Shown here one piece after another: positions 31,995 to 40,334 of a stretch of DNA of 64,000 bases. Numbering within the stretch: the first letter of the stretch is position 1; each line of letters begins with the position of its first letter. The stretch spans positions 124,001 to 188,000 of the forward strand of contig JAKSLE010000003.1 in assembly GCA_024401365.1 (NCBI GenBank). The letters are read 5' to 3'. Made by a program: the position numbers and the translations under genes. Under the pieces are notes generated by a model that had not been told where the DNA came from, ran no database searches, and was given only the letters and a program-made list of their open reading frames with translations. The DNA comes from Bacteroidales bacterium. Lineage in GTDB: Bacteria; Bacteroidota; Bacteroidia; Bacteroidales; Marinilabiliaceae.

Positions 31995-33810
31995 ACCCGT
32001 TATCCTCCTCCATTGTTTTAGCAATCTTCTCGATATTCAAGCTTCGAGCTGAGGCATCGAATATTTTACGGTATACGCCATTCATGTCGTAGCACTCCTC
32101 ATGAGTACCATGCTCCATGACACGACCCTTTTCGAGAGAATATATTGTTTCCGAGTCGATAATCTGAGAAAGACTATGAGAGATGATGATTACTGTACGG
32201 TCCTTTTTGATAGCATCGATAGAATTCTTTATCTGTTCGGTTGCTATAGCATCCAAGCTAGCAGTAGGTTCGTCCAAGAAGATAATAGGAGGGTTCTTGA
32301 TGAACATACGGGCTATGGCTACGCGTTGCTGCTGACCACCTGACAATTCGGTAGCCTTGCTTTTGAATCCATTAGGCAGTGCAGACACCTGGTCGTACAA
32401 GTAAGCCTTTTTAGCAGCCTCTATTACCTCCTCATCAGAAGCATCGGGGTTGCCATACCTTATATTATCCTCTATTGTTCCGTCGAATATATGGTTTTTC
32501 TGGAGGACCAGACCTATATGATCGCGCAAATATTTGGTATCCCACTCCCTAAGGTCTACGCCATCGAGCAGAACCTGACCGCAATCGGGGTCGTAGAATT
32601 TATCCAAAAGATTTACTATTGTACTCTTGCCTGCGCCTGAGAGACCAACTAGAGCAGTAATCTTACCACTCTCGATGGTCATATTGATATTATGGAGAGC
32701 CTTTGTTCCATTAGGGTATGTGAAATCGACGCCACGCAATTCCAAGGTACCCTTGATTTTTTCTGGGCGGTAGTTGCCCGAATTCTCGCGCTCGTGGTCC
32801 GAATTCATTATGTCGAAATATCCGCCGGCGTAGATTAGCGCATCATTAAGGTCGTCGTATATACGATGCAACTGACGTATAGGGGCAGATACGTTGCCGA
32901 AGAGCATGATATGGTACATGATGGCGCCGATAGTCATCTCTCCGTTGAGTACCAAGTAAGCGGTAAGGATGATGATAAGAACCACGCCGATTTGCTCCAC
33001 GAAAGTCTTCAGGGAATCGAAAGCGAAAGCCGTTTTACGAGTACGCATCTGGTTGTCGGTAATTTTCTTCAAGAGAGAGAGTTGCTTTTCGCCCTCGATC
33101 TGTTCACGGTTGAACGACTTTATGACATTGATGCTCTCGATGATATTCATTATACCGTGGCTTTTGGTCTCGTAGTATGTCTTGTACATCTCACGCCACC
33201 CCTTAAGTTTGCAAGCCTGTCGGTAAGTTATCCAGAAATATATAGGCACGATGAACAACGCGGTAAGGCCCACGTAGAGGTTCTGCTTAAACATCAGCAC
33301 GATAGCCAAAATAGCAGAGACGAACAGAGGCAAAATATCGATGAAGAAATTCTGGACCATACGGGTGAGGCTATCCACGCCCCTATTGATACGAGTCTGC
33401 AATTTACCTGCCTCGTTGCCATCGCGAGAGAAGAAAGCCAGTTTGTATGTCAGCATTTTTACGATGACAGCCTCAGAGAGGTCCTGGGAGATACTGATGC
33501 GCATTTTTTCGCCGAAGAATCTCTGTCCGAAGGTGACGCCAACGCTCAAGAGCTCCTTAGACAAAAGGATTACGCAAATATAGAACATTATGTCCAGGCC
33601 CTCGGCCAGGCCCTTACCTGCCTCGACCAAGGCGTTGATGGCATCCACTGTATAGTTAAGCACGATAGCGTTGACCTGAGCCACGCAAGAACCGATGAGA
33701 GTCAGGGTCAGCGTAGCGCCTACGAGCCACTTATAAGGCTTAACGTAGGGGATGATATTTTTCAGCGTTTGAAGTGTTGTCATACCTATATTAATAAAAT
33801 AGGGACGCAC
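31975..33810 (-). CDS. ABC exporter, fused membrane and ATPase domains (MsbA-like)
   Basis: A 611-residue half-transporter. The six-helix type IV exporter membrane domain covers about residues 15-330. The nucleotide-binding domain (about 350-585) has Walker A GLSGAGKSTIVNLL, signature LSGGQQQRVAIARM, Walker B PIIFLDEPTASLD and the switch His in IISHSLSQI. It probably works as a homodimer exporting lipid or another hydrophobic substrate. The substrate is not readable. The gene overlaps the convergent dehydrogenase by 20 bases. Confidence 0.92.
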   Translation of the reverse strand: MRPYFINIGMTTLQTLKNIIPYVKPYKWLVGATLTLTLIGSCVAQVNAIVLNYTVDAINALVEAGKGLAEGLDIMFYICVILLSKELLSVGVTFGQRFFGEKMRISISQDLSEAVIVKMLTYKLAFFSRDGNEAGKLQTRINRGVDSLTRMVQNFFIDILPLFVSAILAIVLMFKQNLYVGLTALFIVPIYFWITYRQACKLKGWREMYKTYYETKSHGIMNIIESINVIKSFNREQIEGEKQLSLLKKITDNQMRTRKTAFAFDSLKTFVEQIGVVLIIILTAYLVLNGEMTIGAIMYHIMLFGNVSAPIRQLHRIYDDLNDALIYAGGYFDIMNSDHERENSGNYRPEKIKGTLELRGVDFTYPNGTKALHNINMTIESGKITALVGLSGAGKSTIVNLLDKFYDPDCGQVLLDGVDLREWDTKYLRDHIGLVLQKNHIFDGTIEDNIRYGNPDASDEEVIEAAKKAYLYDQVSALPNGFKSKATELSGGQQQRVAIARMFIKNPPIIFLDEPTASLDAIATEQIKNSIDAIKKDRTVIIISHSLSQIIDSETIYSLEKGRVMEHGTHEECYDMNGVYRKIFDASARSLNIEKIAKTMEEDNGSTTSHQ

Positions 33811-33857
33811 TTTTTGAGTGTGCCCCTGTATGGTTTCGAAATTATTTCTGGATACTC

Positions 33858-33908
33858 TGCAGGTAGGCGCTAGTTATAGAGAGCTACCTTGTTCATCGCA
33901 ATTTTTTT
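33858..33908. repeat. Variant 11-bp phased element with T-tract (copy 4)
   Basis: On the + strand GTTCATCGCAA (33891-33901), a two-base variant of GTTGCTCGCAA, is followed by seven T residues (33902-33908). It is preceded by 11-mers with TA cores (TGCAGGTAGGC, GCTAGTTATAG, AGAGCTACCTT). It lies 32 bases after the purF-like stop and about 80 bases upstream of the ABC exporter start. It is less certain than copies 1 to 3. Confidence 0.45.
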
Positions 33909-33939
33909 ATTTTGAAAGATGAAAAGCGATGGATAGAGA

Positions 33940-35349
33940 TTACTCGTGACCGTATGAGCTACCATCGAAACAGTGAGTACATACGCACTCCTTTGGTAAG
34001 CCGATAGCCTCGATAACATTCTCGAGAGTGTTGAACTTAAGGCTAGTCATACCCAAGCGTTGGCATATTGTATCCACCATTTTCTTGTAGCGCTCTGTGC
34101 CAGGAGTCATGTATTCATCGATATGAGCATCCATATCGCCCTCTATTTCCTGAACTATTCGGCGGGTAATCAACTCGAGCACAGATTTAGATGCAGAGAA
34201 GTTGATGAAAGGGCAGCCGAAATAGAGAGGAGGGCAGCTGATACGCATATGGATCTCCTTAGCGCCGTAGTCGAACAATATTTTCACGTTGTCGCGGAGT
34301 TGAGTACCGCGAACGATAGAGTCGTCGCAGAACATAGCGCGTTTATCCTTGAGAAGAGCCTTGTTAGCCACGAGTTTCATGCTAGCCACCAATTCGCGCA
34401 TAGACTGGTTGGTAGGAGTGAAGCTACGAGGCCATGTAGGAGTATACTTTACGATAGCGCGGCGATAAGGGACGCCGAGGCCCTCGGAGTAACCGATAGC
34501 GTGACCGATACCCGAATCTGGGATAGCGCCGACATAATCGGGTTTAACGTCATCATCCTTAGACATGAGTATACCGCTCTTAACGCGGAACTCGTCGACG
34601 TTGACATTTTCGTATGTTGAAGGTGGGTAACCGTAGTAGATCCACATAAACGAGCAAACCTGCATTTTCTTTTCAGGCTTACGGAGCTGTTCGTAGCCAT
34701 CGGCTGTAAGTTTAACTATTTCGCCTGGTCCGACATTGTATACAGGCTCGTAGCCGAGGTTAGGGAAAGCCACTGTTTCGCCAGACACAGCCATTGCGTT
34801 CTCCTTTTTACCGATTACGAGAGGGAGACGGCCGTATTTATCGCGAGCTACGATGATACCATCCTCGGTAAGGAGGACCATGGTACAAGAACCCTTTACC
34901 ATATTATATACACGCTCTATACCGTCGACGAAATCCTTGCCCTCGGTAATGAGCATAGCTATAAGTTCAGTTTGGTTGGTATCGCCACCGCTAAATTCGG
35001 CGAAGTGGTGCATACGGCGGAGGAGGCCGGCCTCGATCTCCTTCATGTTAGCTACCTTAGCAACAGTTACGAGAGCGAAGCGACCCAAGTGGCTGTTGAC
35101 GATGATAGGTTGAGAATCCGTATCGCTAATTACGCCGATACCCGAATTTCCGACGAACTTCTCGAGGTCGGATTCGAATTTGGTTCGGAAGTAGGTGCTT
35201 TCCAGGTTATGGATAGAACGGACGAAGCCCTTTTCTGAATAAGTTGCTAGACCACCACGTTTTGTGCCTAGGTGTGAGTTGTAGTCGGTTCCGTAGAACA
35301 AATCTTTGATACAACTACTTTTGCCTATAGTGCCAAAAATGCCACCCAT
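33940..35349 (-). CDS. PurF-like amidophosphoribosyltransferase paralogue without the N-terminal Cys
   Basis: A 469-residue protein homologous to glutamine PRPP amidotransferase. It has an Ntn-type glutaminase-like domain (residues 1-240) and a phosphoribosyltransferase domain with the PRPP loop FCDDSIVRGTQLRDN. True PurF needs Cys as the first mature residue (MCGIFG or a propeptide); this protein begins MGGIFG, so the nucleophile is Gly. Glutamine hydrolysis should be lost. Bacteroides species carry a similar paralogue. It may use free ammonia or have a regulatory role. No other purine genes are adjacent. Confidence 0.85.
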   Translation of the reverse strand: MGGIFGTIGKSSCIKDLFYGTDYNSHLGTKRGGLATYSEKGFVRSIHNLESTYFRTKFESDLEKFVGNSGIGVISDTDSQPIIVNSHLGRFALVTVAKVANMKEIEAGLLRRMHHFAEFSGGDTNQTELIAMLITEGKDFVDGIERVYNMVKGSCTMVLLTEDGIIVARDKYGRLPLVIGKKENAMAVSGETVAFPNLGYEPVYNVGPGEIVKLTADGYEQLRKPEKKMQVCSFMWIYYGYPPSTYENVNVDEFRVKSGILMSKDDDVKPDYVGAIPDSGIGHAIGYSEGLGVPYRRAIVKYTPTWPRSFTPTNQSMRELVASMKLVANKALLKDKRAMFCDDSIVRGTQLRDNVKILFDYGAKEIHMRISCPPLYFGCPFINFSASKSVLELITRRIVQEIEGDMDAHIDEYMTPGTERYKKMVDTICQRLGMTSLKFNTLENVIEAIGLPKECVCTHCFDGSSYGHE

Positions 35350-35448
35350 TGTATTGTGTTAAGGAAGTTTGAATTGATTTGGTATGAATTTAAGTCGGCT
35401 AAGACTCTGCGTTCAGGTGGTAAAGATACGTATTTTTTACTTTTTGGA

Positions 35449-35478
35449 TTGTCATTACAGCTATTTTATCTAAATTTG
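35449..35478 (+). promoter_or_regulatory. Bacteroidetes promoter of cdsA
   Basis: TTG at 35449-35451, 19 bases, then TAAATTTG at 35471-35478 fits the consensus exactly. The bases after it (TTTGTCCCG) are shared with the TonB-receptor promoter region at 59437-59445. Confidence 0.72.
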
Positions 35479-35512
35479 TCCCGTTAAAAAAATTGAATTG
35501 GCGAAATAGAAG

Positions 35513-36331
35513 ATGCTTAACTTTCTTACTAGAGCTATTACTGGTATTCTGTTCGTCGTAGCGATTGGTGTTGCGCTAATGTTTAGCCCGATGTCATACG
35601 CTATGATGATGACGTGTATTATCACGTTGTCTACCAATGAGTTTTGTAGGATGTCCAGGTCGAGTGGACAAGCGCCACATTTCTATATAGCGTTGGGCAT
35701 CAATCTAGTAGCCTTTATGTTGGGCTTCCTGATCAATACGGCGGGTACGGATACCAGGATATTGCTTGTATTGATAGGTATGATATGGCTGATATTCCTT
35801 GTAGAGTTGTTCAGTCACAATGAGCATCCGTTCCTTAATATAGCGATGACGTTGTTGTGCATTGTATATGTAGGCTTGCCATACGCGTTGTTTAATCTTT
35901 TGGCATTTAAGGGCGACCAATATGACTATTGGCCTATATTATATCTCTTCATTCTCTGTTGGGTAAATGACACGGGAGCGTATCTGACGGGTGTTACTAT
36001 GGGTAGGCACAAGTTGATGGAGCGAGTTTCTCCGAAGAAGACCATTGAAGGTTTTGTAGGGGGTATAATATTGACCTTAGCGGCAGCCATAGCGGTACAT
36101 CATTTCTGCAGTGAGTGGATAGATTTACCATTGTGGTTCTGTATAGCTACTGCATTAGTAGCGTCGATAATCGGTACATGTGGAGATTTGATAGAAAGTA
36201 TGTTCAAGCGTTCTGTCAATATTAAAGATTCGGGCCATATGTTGCCAGGACATGGAGGCATTCTTGACAGGTTTGATGCGGTCATGTTTGTCAGTCCGAT
36301 TGTTGCGCTATTGTATTATTTCTTTGTTTAA
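35513..36331 (+). CDS. cdsA: Phosphatidate cytidylyltransferase
   Basis: Makes CDP-diacylglycerol from phosphatidic acid and CTP, the branch point of phospholipid synthesis. A 272-residue inner-membrane protein with about eight hydrophobic segments. The C-terminal signature FKRSVNIKDSGHMLPGHGGILDRFD (key residues Lys, Asp, His and Asp) is diagnostic. It is followed 20 bases later by psd, making a short phosphatidylethanolamine pathway cluster; the phosphatidylserine synthase gene is not in the window. Confidence 0.97.
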   Translation: MLNFLTRAITGILFVVAIGVALMFSPMSYAMMMTCIITLSTNEFCRMSRSSGQAPHFYIALGINLVAFMLGFLINTAGTDTRILLVLIGMIWLIFLVELFSHNEHPFLNIAMTLLCIVYVGLPYALFNLLAFKGDQYDYWPILYLFILCWVNDTGAYLTGVTMGRHKLMERVSPKKTIEGFVGGIILTLAAAIAVHHFCSEWIDLPLWFCIATALVASIIGTCGDLIESMFKRSVNIKDSGHMLPGHGGILDRFDAVMFVSPIVALLYYFFV

Positions 36332-36351
36332 TCTGTTAATACTATTATATA

Positions 36352-37008
36352 GTGAAGCTACATAAAGAGGGATATCTCACCATATTTATTGTCATTGCGG
36401 CGTATATAGCGATATGTGCTGCCAGTATATACTTTTTAGGTTTGTCTACGACTACCAATTTTATAATGGGTATATTTGGCATATTGGCAATTCTTATAGT
36501 TAGTTTCTTCCGTGTTCCTACCCGTCGTGTTATGGAGATGGAAGGTGCTATTGTTGCGCCTGCGGACGGTACGGTAGTTGCTATAGAAGAGGTAGAAGAG
36601 CCTGAGGTACTTAAGTGCAAGTGTCTACAGGTATCGGTCTTTATGTCGGTCTTTAATGTGCATATTAACTGGTATCCGATTTCGGGTACTGTCAGATACT
36701 GTCGCCACCACAATGGAAATTTCAAGGCGGCGTGGCTACCAAAGTCGAGTACACAGAATGAGCGTTCGTCGGTTGTCATAGAGCGTGCGAATGGTACAAA
36801 GATTCTTGTCAGACAAGTAGCGGGTGCATTAGCTAGGCGTATTGTTACGTATGCTAGTGAGGAGAAGGAGGTGAAGCAATCTACGCAGATGGGCTTTATA
36901 AAATTTGGTTCACGAGTAGATTTATATTTACCGCTTGGCACACAGATAGATGTAAAGCTCAAGGACAAAGTTACAGGCAGTCAGACTATCCTTGGCTGGT
37001 TGAAATAG
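36352..37008 (+). CDS. psd: Phosphatidylserine decarboxylase proenzyme
   Basis: Decarboxylates phosphatidylserine to phosphatidylethanolamine. It is 218 residues long, the short form found in Bacteroidetes and archaea, with a GTG start. Two membrane helices (about residues 8-45) are followed by the catalytic domain: IVAPADGTVVAIEE, SVFMSVFNVHINW, and the self-cleavage site in FIKFGSRVDLYLP (Gly186-Ser187), where Ser becomes the pyruvoyl group. It is placed 20 bases after cdsA. Confidence 0.93.
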   Translation: MKLHKEGYLTIFIVIAAYIAICAASIYFLGLSTTTNFIMGIFGILAILIVSFFRVPTRRVMEMEGAIVAPADGTVVAIEEVEEPEVLKCKCLQVSVFMSVFNVHINWYPISGTVRYCRHHNGNFKAAWLPKSSTQNERSSVVIERANGTKILVRQVAGALARRIVTYASEEKEVKQSTQMGFIKFGSRVDLYLPLGTQIDVKLKDKVTGSQTILGWLK

Positions 37009-37082
37009 ATCCAACTTAACAGCCATAGGCTATATCACATACAATCATTTAATTTTCTGGTTATTCTATTACAATCTTTTAA

Positions 37083-37090
37083 TACGTTTG
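37083..37090 (+). promoter_or_regulatory. -7 box immediately before the decarboxylase start
   Basis: TACGTTTG matches TANNTTTG and ends only 4 bases before the TTG start codon at 37095. If used, transcription would begin at or within a few bases of the start codon, giving a leaderless message. Confidence 0.35.
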
Positions 37091-37094
37091 TAAA

Positions 37095-38510
37095 TTGAAA
37101 ACTCGTGGTAGCTATTTTGATCTCATAGATCAGACTTATTATTTTCCGCAAGACGGATTTGATCTTGAGAATGGCAATCTGTTTTTCCATAACATTTCTT
37201 TGCGTTATATCATTGAAAAATATGGTACGCCGTTGAAGATTACATATCTTCCAAAGATTGGGGACCAGATAAAGCGTGTAAGAAACCTTTTTTCGAAGGC
37301 TATTAAGCAGCAGGGGTATCGTGGATCGTACAAATATTGCTACTGTACTAAGAGTTCGCACTTCTCATTCATTGTAAAAGAGGCGCTTAGGTATCAAGTA
37401 CAGTTAGAGACCTCCTCGGCGTATGACCTTGACATTGTGAGAGAGTTGTATGAAGAAGGGTCTATCAGCAAGGACATTATAATTATCAACAACGGTTTCA
37501 AGACAGATCTTTATCTTCAGAAGATCAAGATGATTATGGACTTAGGGTTCAAGAACTGCATTACGGTACTTGATTCCAAGGGAGAGCTTGACCGTTTATT
37601 GTCCGTAGTAAAGAGTGATACTGTAAATATAGGTATCCGTATGGCTATAGACGAAGAGCCACAGGCGGCATATTATACATCGCGACTTGGCATTCGACCT
37701 ACGGAGATAATCAAGTTTTACAACGAGAAGATAAAAGACAACCCACGAGTAAATCTTGAGTTGTTCCATTTCTTTGTAGACTCAGGCATTAAGGACAATA
37801 TTTATTATTGGGGAGTATTCCAGAAGGCTTTGGGTGTATATGCTGAGTTGAAGAAGCAATGTGAGTCGCTGCATATCATCGACTTAGGAGGAGGATTGCC
37901 AATCCGCAACAACTTAGGATTTGAGTATGACTACAAGTACATAGTCAATGAGCTAGTGCGCAACATATCAGAGATGTGTGTCAATGAAGAGATAGACAAT
38001 CCTGATATTATCACAGAATTTGGCAAGTACACGGTAGGTGAGTCGGGCGCAGTCATTTTCAAGGTTGTAGAGGCCAAGCAGCAGAATGACACTGAGCTAT
38101 GGTATCTCATAGACAACAGTTTGATGACCACTATTCCAGACTCGTGGTCGATCAACGAGAAATTTATTCTTTTGCCATGTAACAAGTGGGACAAGGCCTA
38201 TCAGAGGGTAAATATTGGAGGCATTACGTGTGACCATTCAGATTACTACAATACTGAGGACCTCAACCAGCAGGTATATATGCCTATAGTGAAGAATGAC
38301 GATGAAGAGCCATTGTACATAGGATTCTTCCACACGGGTGCATATCAAGATTCGATCAGTGGTTATGGAGGCATTAAGCACTGCCTTATACCATCGCCAA
38401 AGCATATTGTGATTGACCGAGATGAGAATGGTCAGGTAGTGGATTATCTCTTCAATGACGAGCAGAATCCAGAAGATATGCTTCGTATTTTAGGTTATAA
38501 CCGTCGTTAA
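37095..38510 (+). CDS. Fold-type III PLP decarboxylase, probably arginine decarboxylase
   Basis: A 471-residue member of the alanine-racemase-fold decarboxylases, close in my reading to the short arginine decarboxylase of Bacteroidetes, which starts polyamine synthesis. The start is TTG, because the N-terminus (YFDLIDQTYYFPQDGF) aligns with what I recall of homologues and no later Met fits. The probable PLP Lys is Lys86 in CYCTKSSHF. Other family blocks are HFFVDSG, IDLGGGLPI and ITEFGKYTVGESG. Specificity for arginine rather than another diamino acid is inferred. Confidence 0.72.
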   Translation: MKTRGSYFDLIDQTYYFPQDGFDLENGNLFFHNISLRYIIEKYGTPLKITYLPKIGDQIKRVRNLFSKAIKQQGYRGSYKYCYCTKSSHFSFIVKEALRYQVQLETSSAYDLDIVRELYEEGSISKDIIIINNGFKTDLYLQKIKMIMDLGFKNCITVLDSKGELDRLLSVVKSDTVNIGIRMAIDEEPQAAYYTSRLGIRPTEIIKFYNEKIKDNPRVNLELFHFFVDSGIKDNIYYWGVFQKALGVYAELKKQCESLHIIDLGGGLPIRNNLGFEYDYKYIVNELVRNISEMCVNEEIDNPDIITEFGKYTVGESGAVIFKVVEAKQQNDTELWYLIDNSLMTTIPDSWSINEKFILLPCNKWDKAYQRVNIGGITCDHSDYYNTEDLNQQVYMPIVKNDDEEPLYIGFFHTGAYQDSISGYGGIKHCLIPSPKHIVIDRDENGQVVDYLFNDEQNPEDMLRILGYNRR

Positions 38511-38522
38511 ATAAAATGACAA

Positions 38523-39443
38523 TTGACGCTTGATGATTATGAAATAACTGGTTCACTAGGCTCTAAGGGGAAATTCGGAGGAGTCCAGGTAGGTTATGTC
38601 AAGGCTAGACCAGAAATTTCGGTAACAATCAAGCGAATAGAAAAATATGGTGAGAGGCTTCTTCCCCTTTTACAGAAGGTCAAGGAGATCTCTCATCCTT
38701 CTATTGCCCCTATCCTTGATGTGGAGTCTGTGCCTAGTGTGGGCCTATTGGTTGCTCGCAAAAAAATAGAAGGAACAGACCTAAAAACCATCTTTACAAC
38801 CAAGTCGCTCTATAGGCGAGTAGACGAGAAAAAATTTATCCAGGCGGGGTGTGCGATACTCAGGGGGTTAGAGAAATTGCATGCTGCCGGGGTAATACAT
38901 AGGGACATTAAGCCATCGAACATTATTATTCCACATGCGGAAGGAGAAGATGTGACGAAGGCAGACTTTTCGAAGGCAGTCATAATAGATTTTGAGCAAA
39001 GTTCTCCCTATCCAGACAATAGTGGAGTGCGGTCCTCCTTTGCGTTGGTATATTCGCCGCCAGAGATGCTCTTGAAATACAACAGTTTAGTAGGCCCTTG
39101 GTCGGACTTTTTTGCCTTAAGCGTCATGCTCTTCCAGTTGATTATGGGGAAGGCTCCGTATTCTGACTGCAATCCAGAGATACTAGTCAATCTGCAATTG
39201 ACCTACCCCATGAAGCAGCCGGTGCGAATGGCAGACGACCTATATGCCTGTCTGCGCAAGGCAGCCTATAAAGAGCCATTCAGGATACCGCCCCGTCGTA
39301 TGTCGCAGCAAGAGATTGAGCAGACGCTCAGGAAAGGCGTTCAAGGCAGGTATCGGAGTGCTGAAGAGATGCTCAGAGATTTGGAGCAAGTAGGAGAACC
39401 TTTCAAAAAGGTGTCGTGGATACAGAAAGTGCTCGGAGAATAA
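38523..39443 (+). CDS. Hanks-type serine/threonine protein kinase
   Basis: A 306-residue cytoplasmic kinase with a TTG start and no membrane or sensor domain. The Gly-rich loop is [11 protein letters not shown], the ATP Lys is Lys37 in VTIKRI, and the catalytic loop is HRDIKPSN (Asp128). The metal motif is DFE (Asp156-Phe-Glu158) instead of DFG, an unusual change. SPPEM replaces APE. It starts 13 bases after the decarboxylase, and a PP2C-type phosphatase receptor is encoded about 900 bases downstream. The codons around 38750 contain GGTTGCTCGCAAAAAAAT, shared with the glycosyltransferase gene at 2091. Confidence 0.9.
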   Translation: MTLDDYEITGSLGSKGKFGGVQVGYVKARPEISVTIKRIEKYGERLLPLLQKVKEISHPSIAPILDVESVPSVGLLVARKKIEGTDLKTIFTTKSLYRRVDEKKFIQAGCAILRGLEKLHAAGVIHRDIKPSNIIIPHAEGEDVTKADFSKAVIIDFEQSSPYPDNSGVRSSFALVYSPPEMLLKYNSLVGPWSDFFALSVMLFQLIMGKAPYSDCNPEILVNLQLTYPMKQPVRMADDLYACLRKAAYKEPFRIPPRRMSQQEIEQTLRKGVQGRYRSAEEMLRDLEQVGEPFKKVSWIQKVLGE

Positions 39444-39446
39444 TGC

Positions 39447-39454
39447 TATATTTG
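39447..39454 (+). promoter_or_regulatory. -7 box of thyA
   Basis: TATATTTG predicts a transcript start near 39461. This lies downstream of the in-frame ATG at 39457 and so supports the ATG at 39481 as the thyA start. Confidence 0.5.
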
Positions 39455-39480
39455 CATTGCATACATTTAAAATTCAGACA

Positions 39481-40275
39481 ATGAAACAATATCTAGACCT
39501 ACTACATCGCATTCTTGACGAAGGAGTGGTACGTGAGGACAGAACGGGAACAGGCACGATAGGTGTTTTTGGGCATCAGATGCGTTTTAATCTTCAAGAA
39601 GGATTTCCTTTGCTCACCACCAAGAAGTTGCACCTCAAGAGTATTATTCACGAGCTCCTATGGTTTATCAAGGGGTCGACGAATGTTGCCTACCTGCAAG
39701 AAAACGGTGTAAGAATCTGGAATGAGTGGGCGAAAGAAGACGGAGAGTTAGGTCCTATTTATGGATATCAATGGCGATCGTGGCCAGACTATAACGGAGG
39801 GCATATTGACCAGTTGGGCAATGTGATTCGAGACATTAAGTCGAATCCCTATTCGCGCAGGCATATAGTAAGTGCGTGGAATGTTGGCCAGATAGGTGAG
39901 ATGCAGTTGCCCCCATGCCATATATTGTTTCAGTTTTATGTAGCAGACGGCAAGTTGTCGTGTATGCTCTATCAGAGAAGTGCCGATACATTTTTGGGAG
40001 TGCCATTCAATATAGCGTCGTATGCGTTATTGACCATGATGGTGGCGCAAGTATGTGGTCTTCAGCCGGGAGATTTTGTTCATACGTTAGGAGACACCCA
40101 TATATATCTGAATCACATAGAGCAAGTGAAAGAACAATTGACCCGTACTCCATATGCGTTGCCAAAGATGAAGATCAATCCAGACGTTAAATCTATAGAA
40201 GACTTCAAGTATGAAGACTTTGAGTTGGTAGATTACGAAGCTCATCCGCATATTAAGGGTGTAGTAAGCGTTTGA
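39481..40275 (+). CDS. thyA: Thymidylate synthase
   Basis: Converts dUMP to dTMP with methylene-tetrahydrofolate. Starting at 39481 the protein has 264 residues, and the catalytic Cys in [12 protein letters not shown] falls at position 146, both equal to E. coli ThyA. An upstream in-frame ATG at 39457 would add eight residues but precedes the expected transcript start. Other signatures: [21 protein letters not shown], and [11 protein letters not shown]. It lies between the kinase and the phosphatase-receptor gene. Confidence 0.98.
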   Translation: MKQYLDLLHRILDEGVVREDRTGTGTIGVFGHQMRFNLQEGFPLLTTKKLHLKSIIHELLWFIKGSTNVAYLQENGVRIWNEWAKEDGELGPIYGYQWRSWPDYNGGHIDQLGNVIRDIKSNPYSRRHIVSAWNVGQIGEMQLPPCHILFQFYVADGKLSCMLYQRSADTFLGVPFNIASYALLTMMVAQVCGLQPGDFVHTLGDTHIYLNHIEQVKEQLTRTPYALPKMKINPDVKSIEDFKYEDFELVDYEAHPHIKGVVSV

Positions 40276-40334
40276 TTATTGTAACGAAATGTAAGAAACC
40301 ACGTAAAATTGTGGGTAATTATAGTTTGTAGTTT

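Noticed and set aside
33803-33830. Imperfect inverted repeat around GGGACGCACT just upstream of the ABC gene
   Set aside because: Stem has mismatches, no T-run, and it lies within the expected leader. Too weak to call as a terminator or operator.
32866-33873. Long + strand frame of 335 codons
   Set aside because: Antisense to the ABC exporter, His- and Asp-rich composition typical of a complementary-strand shadow.
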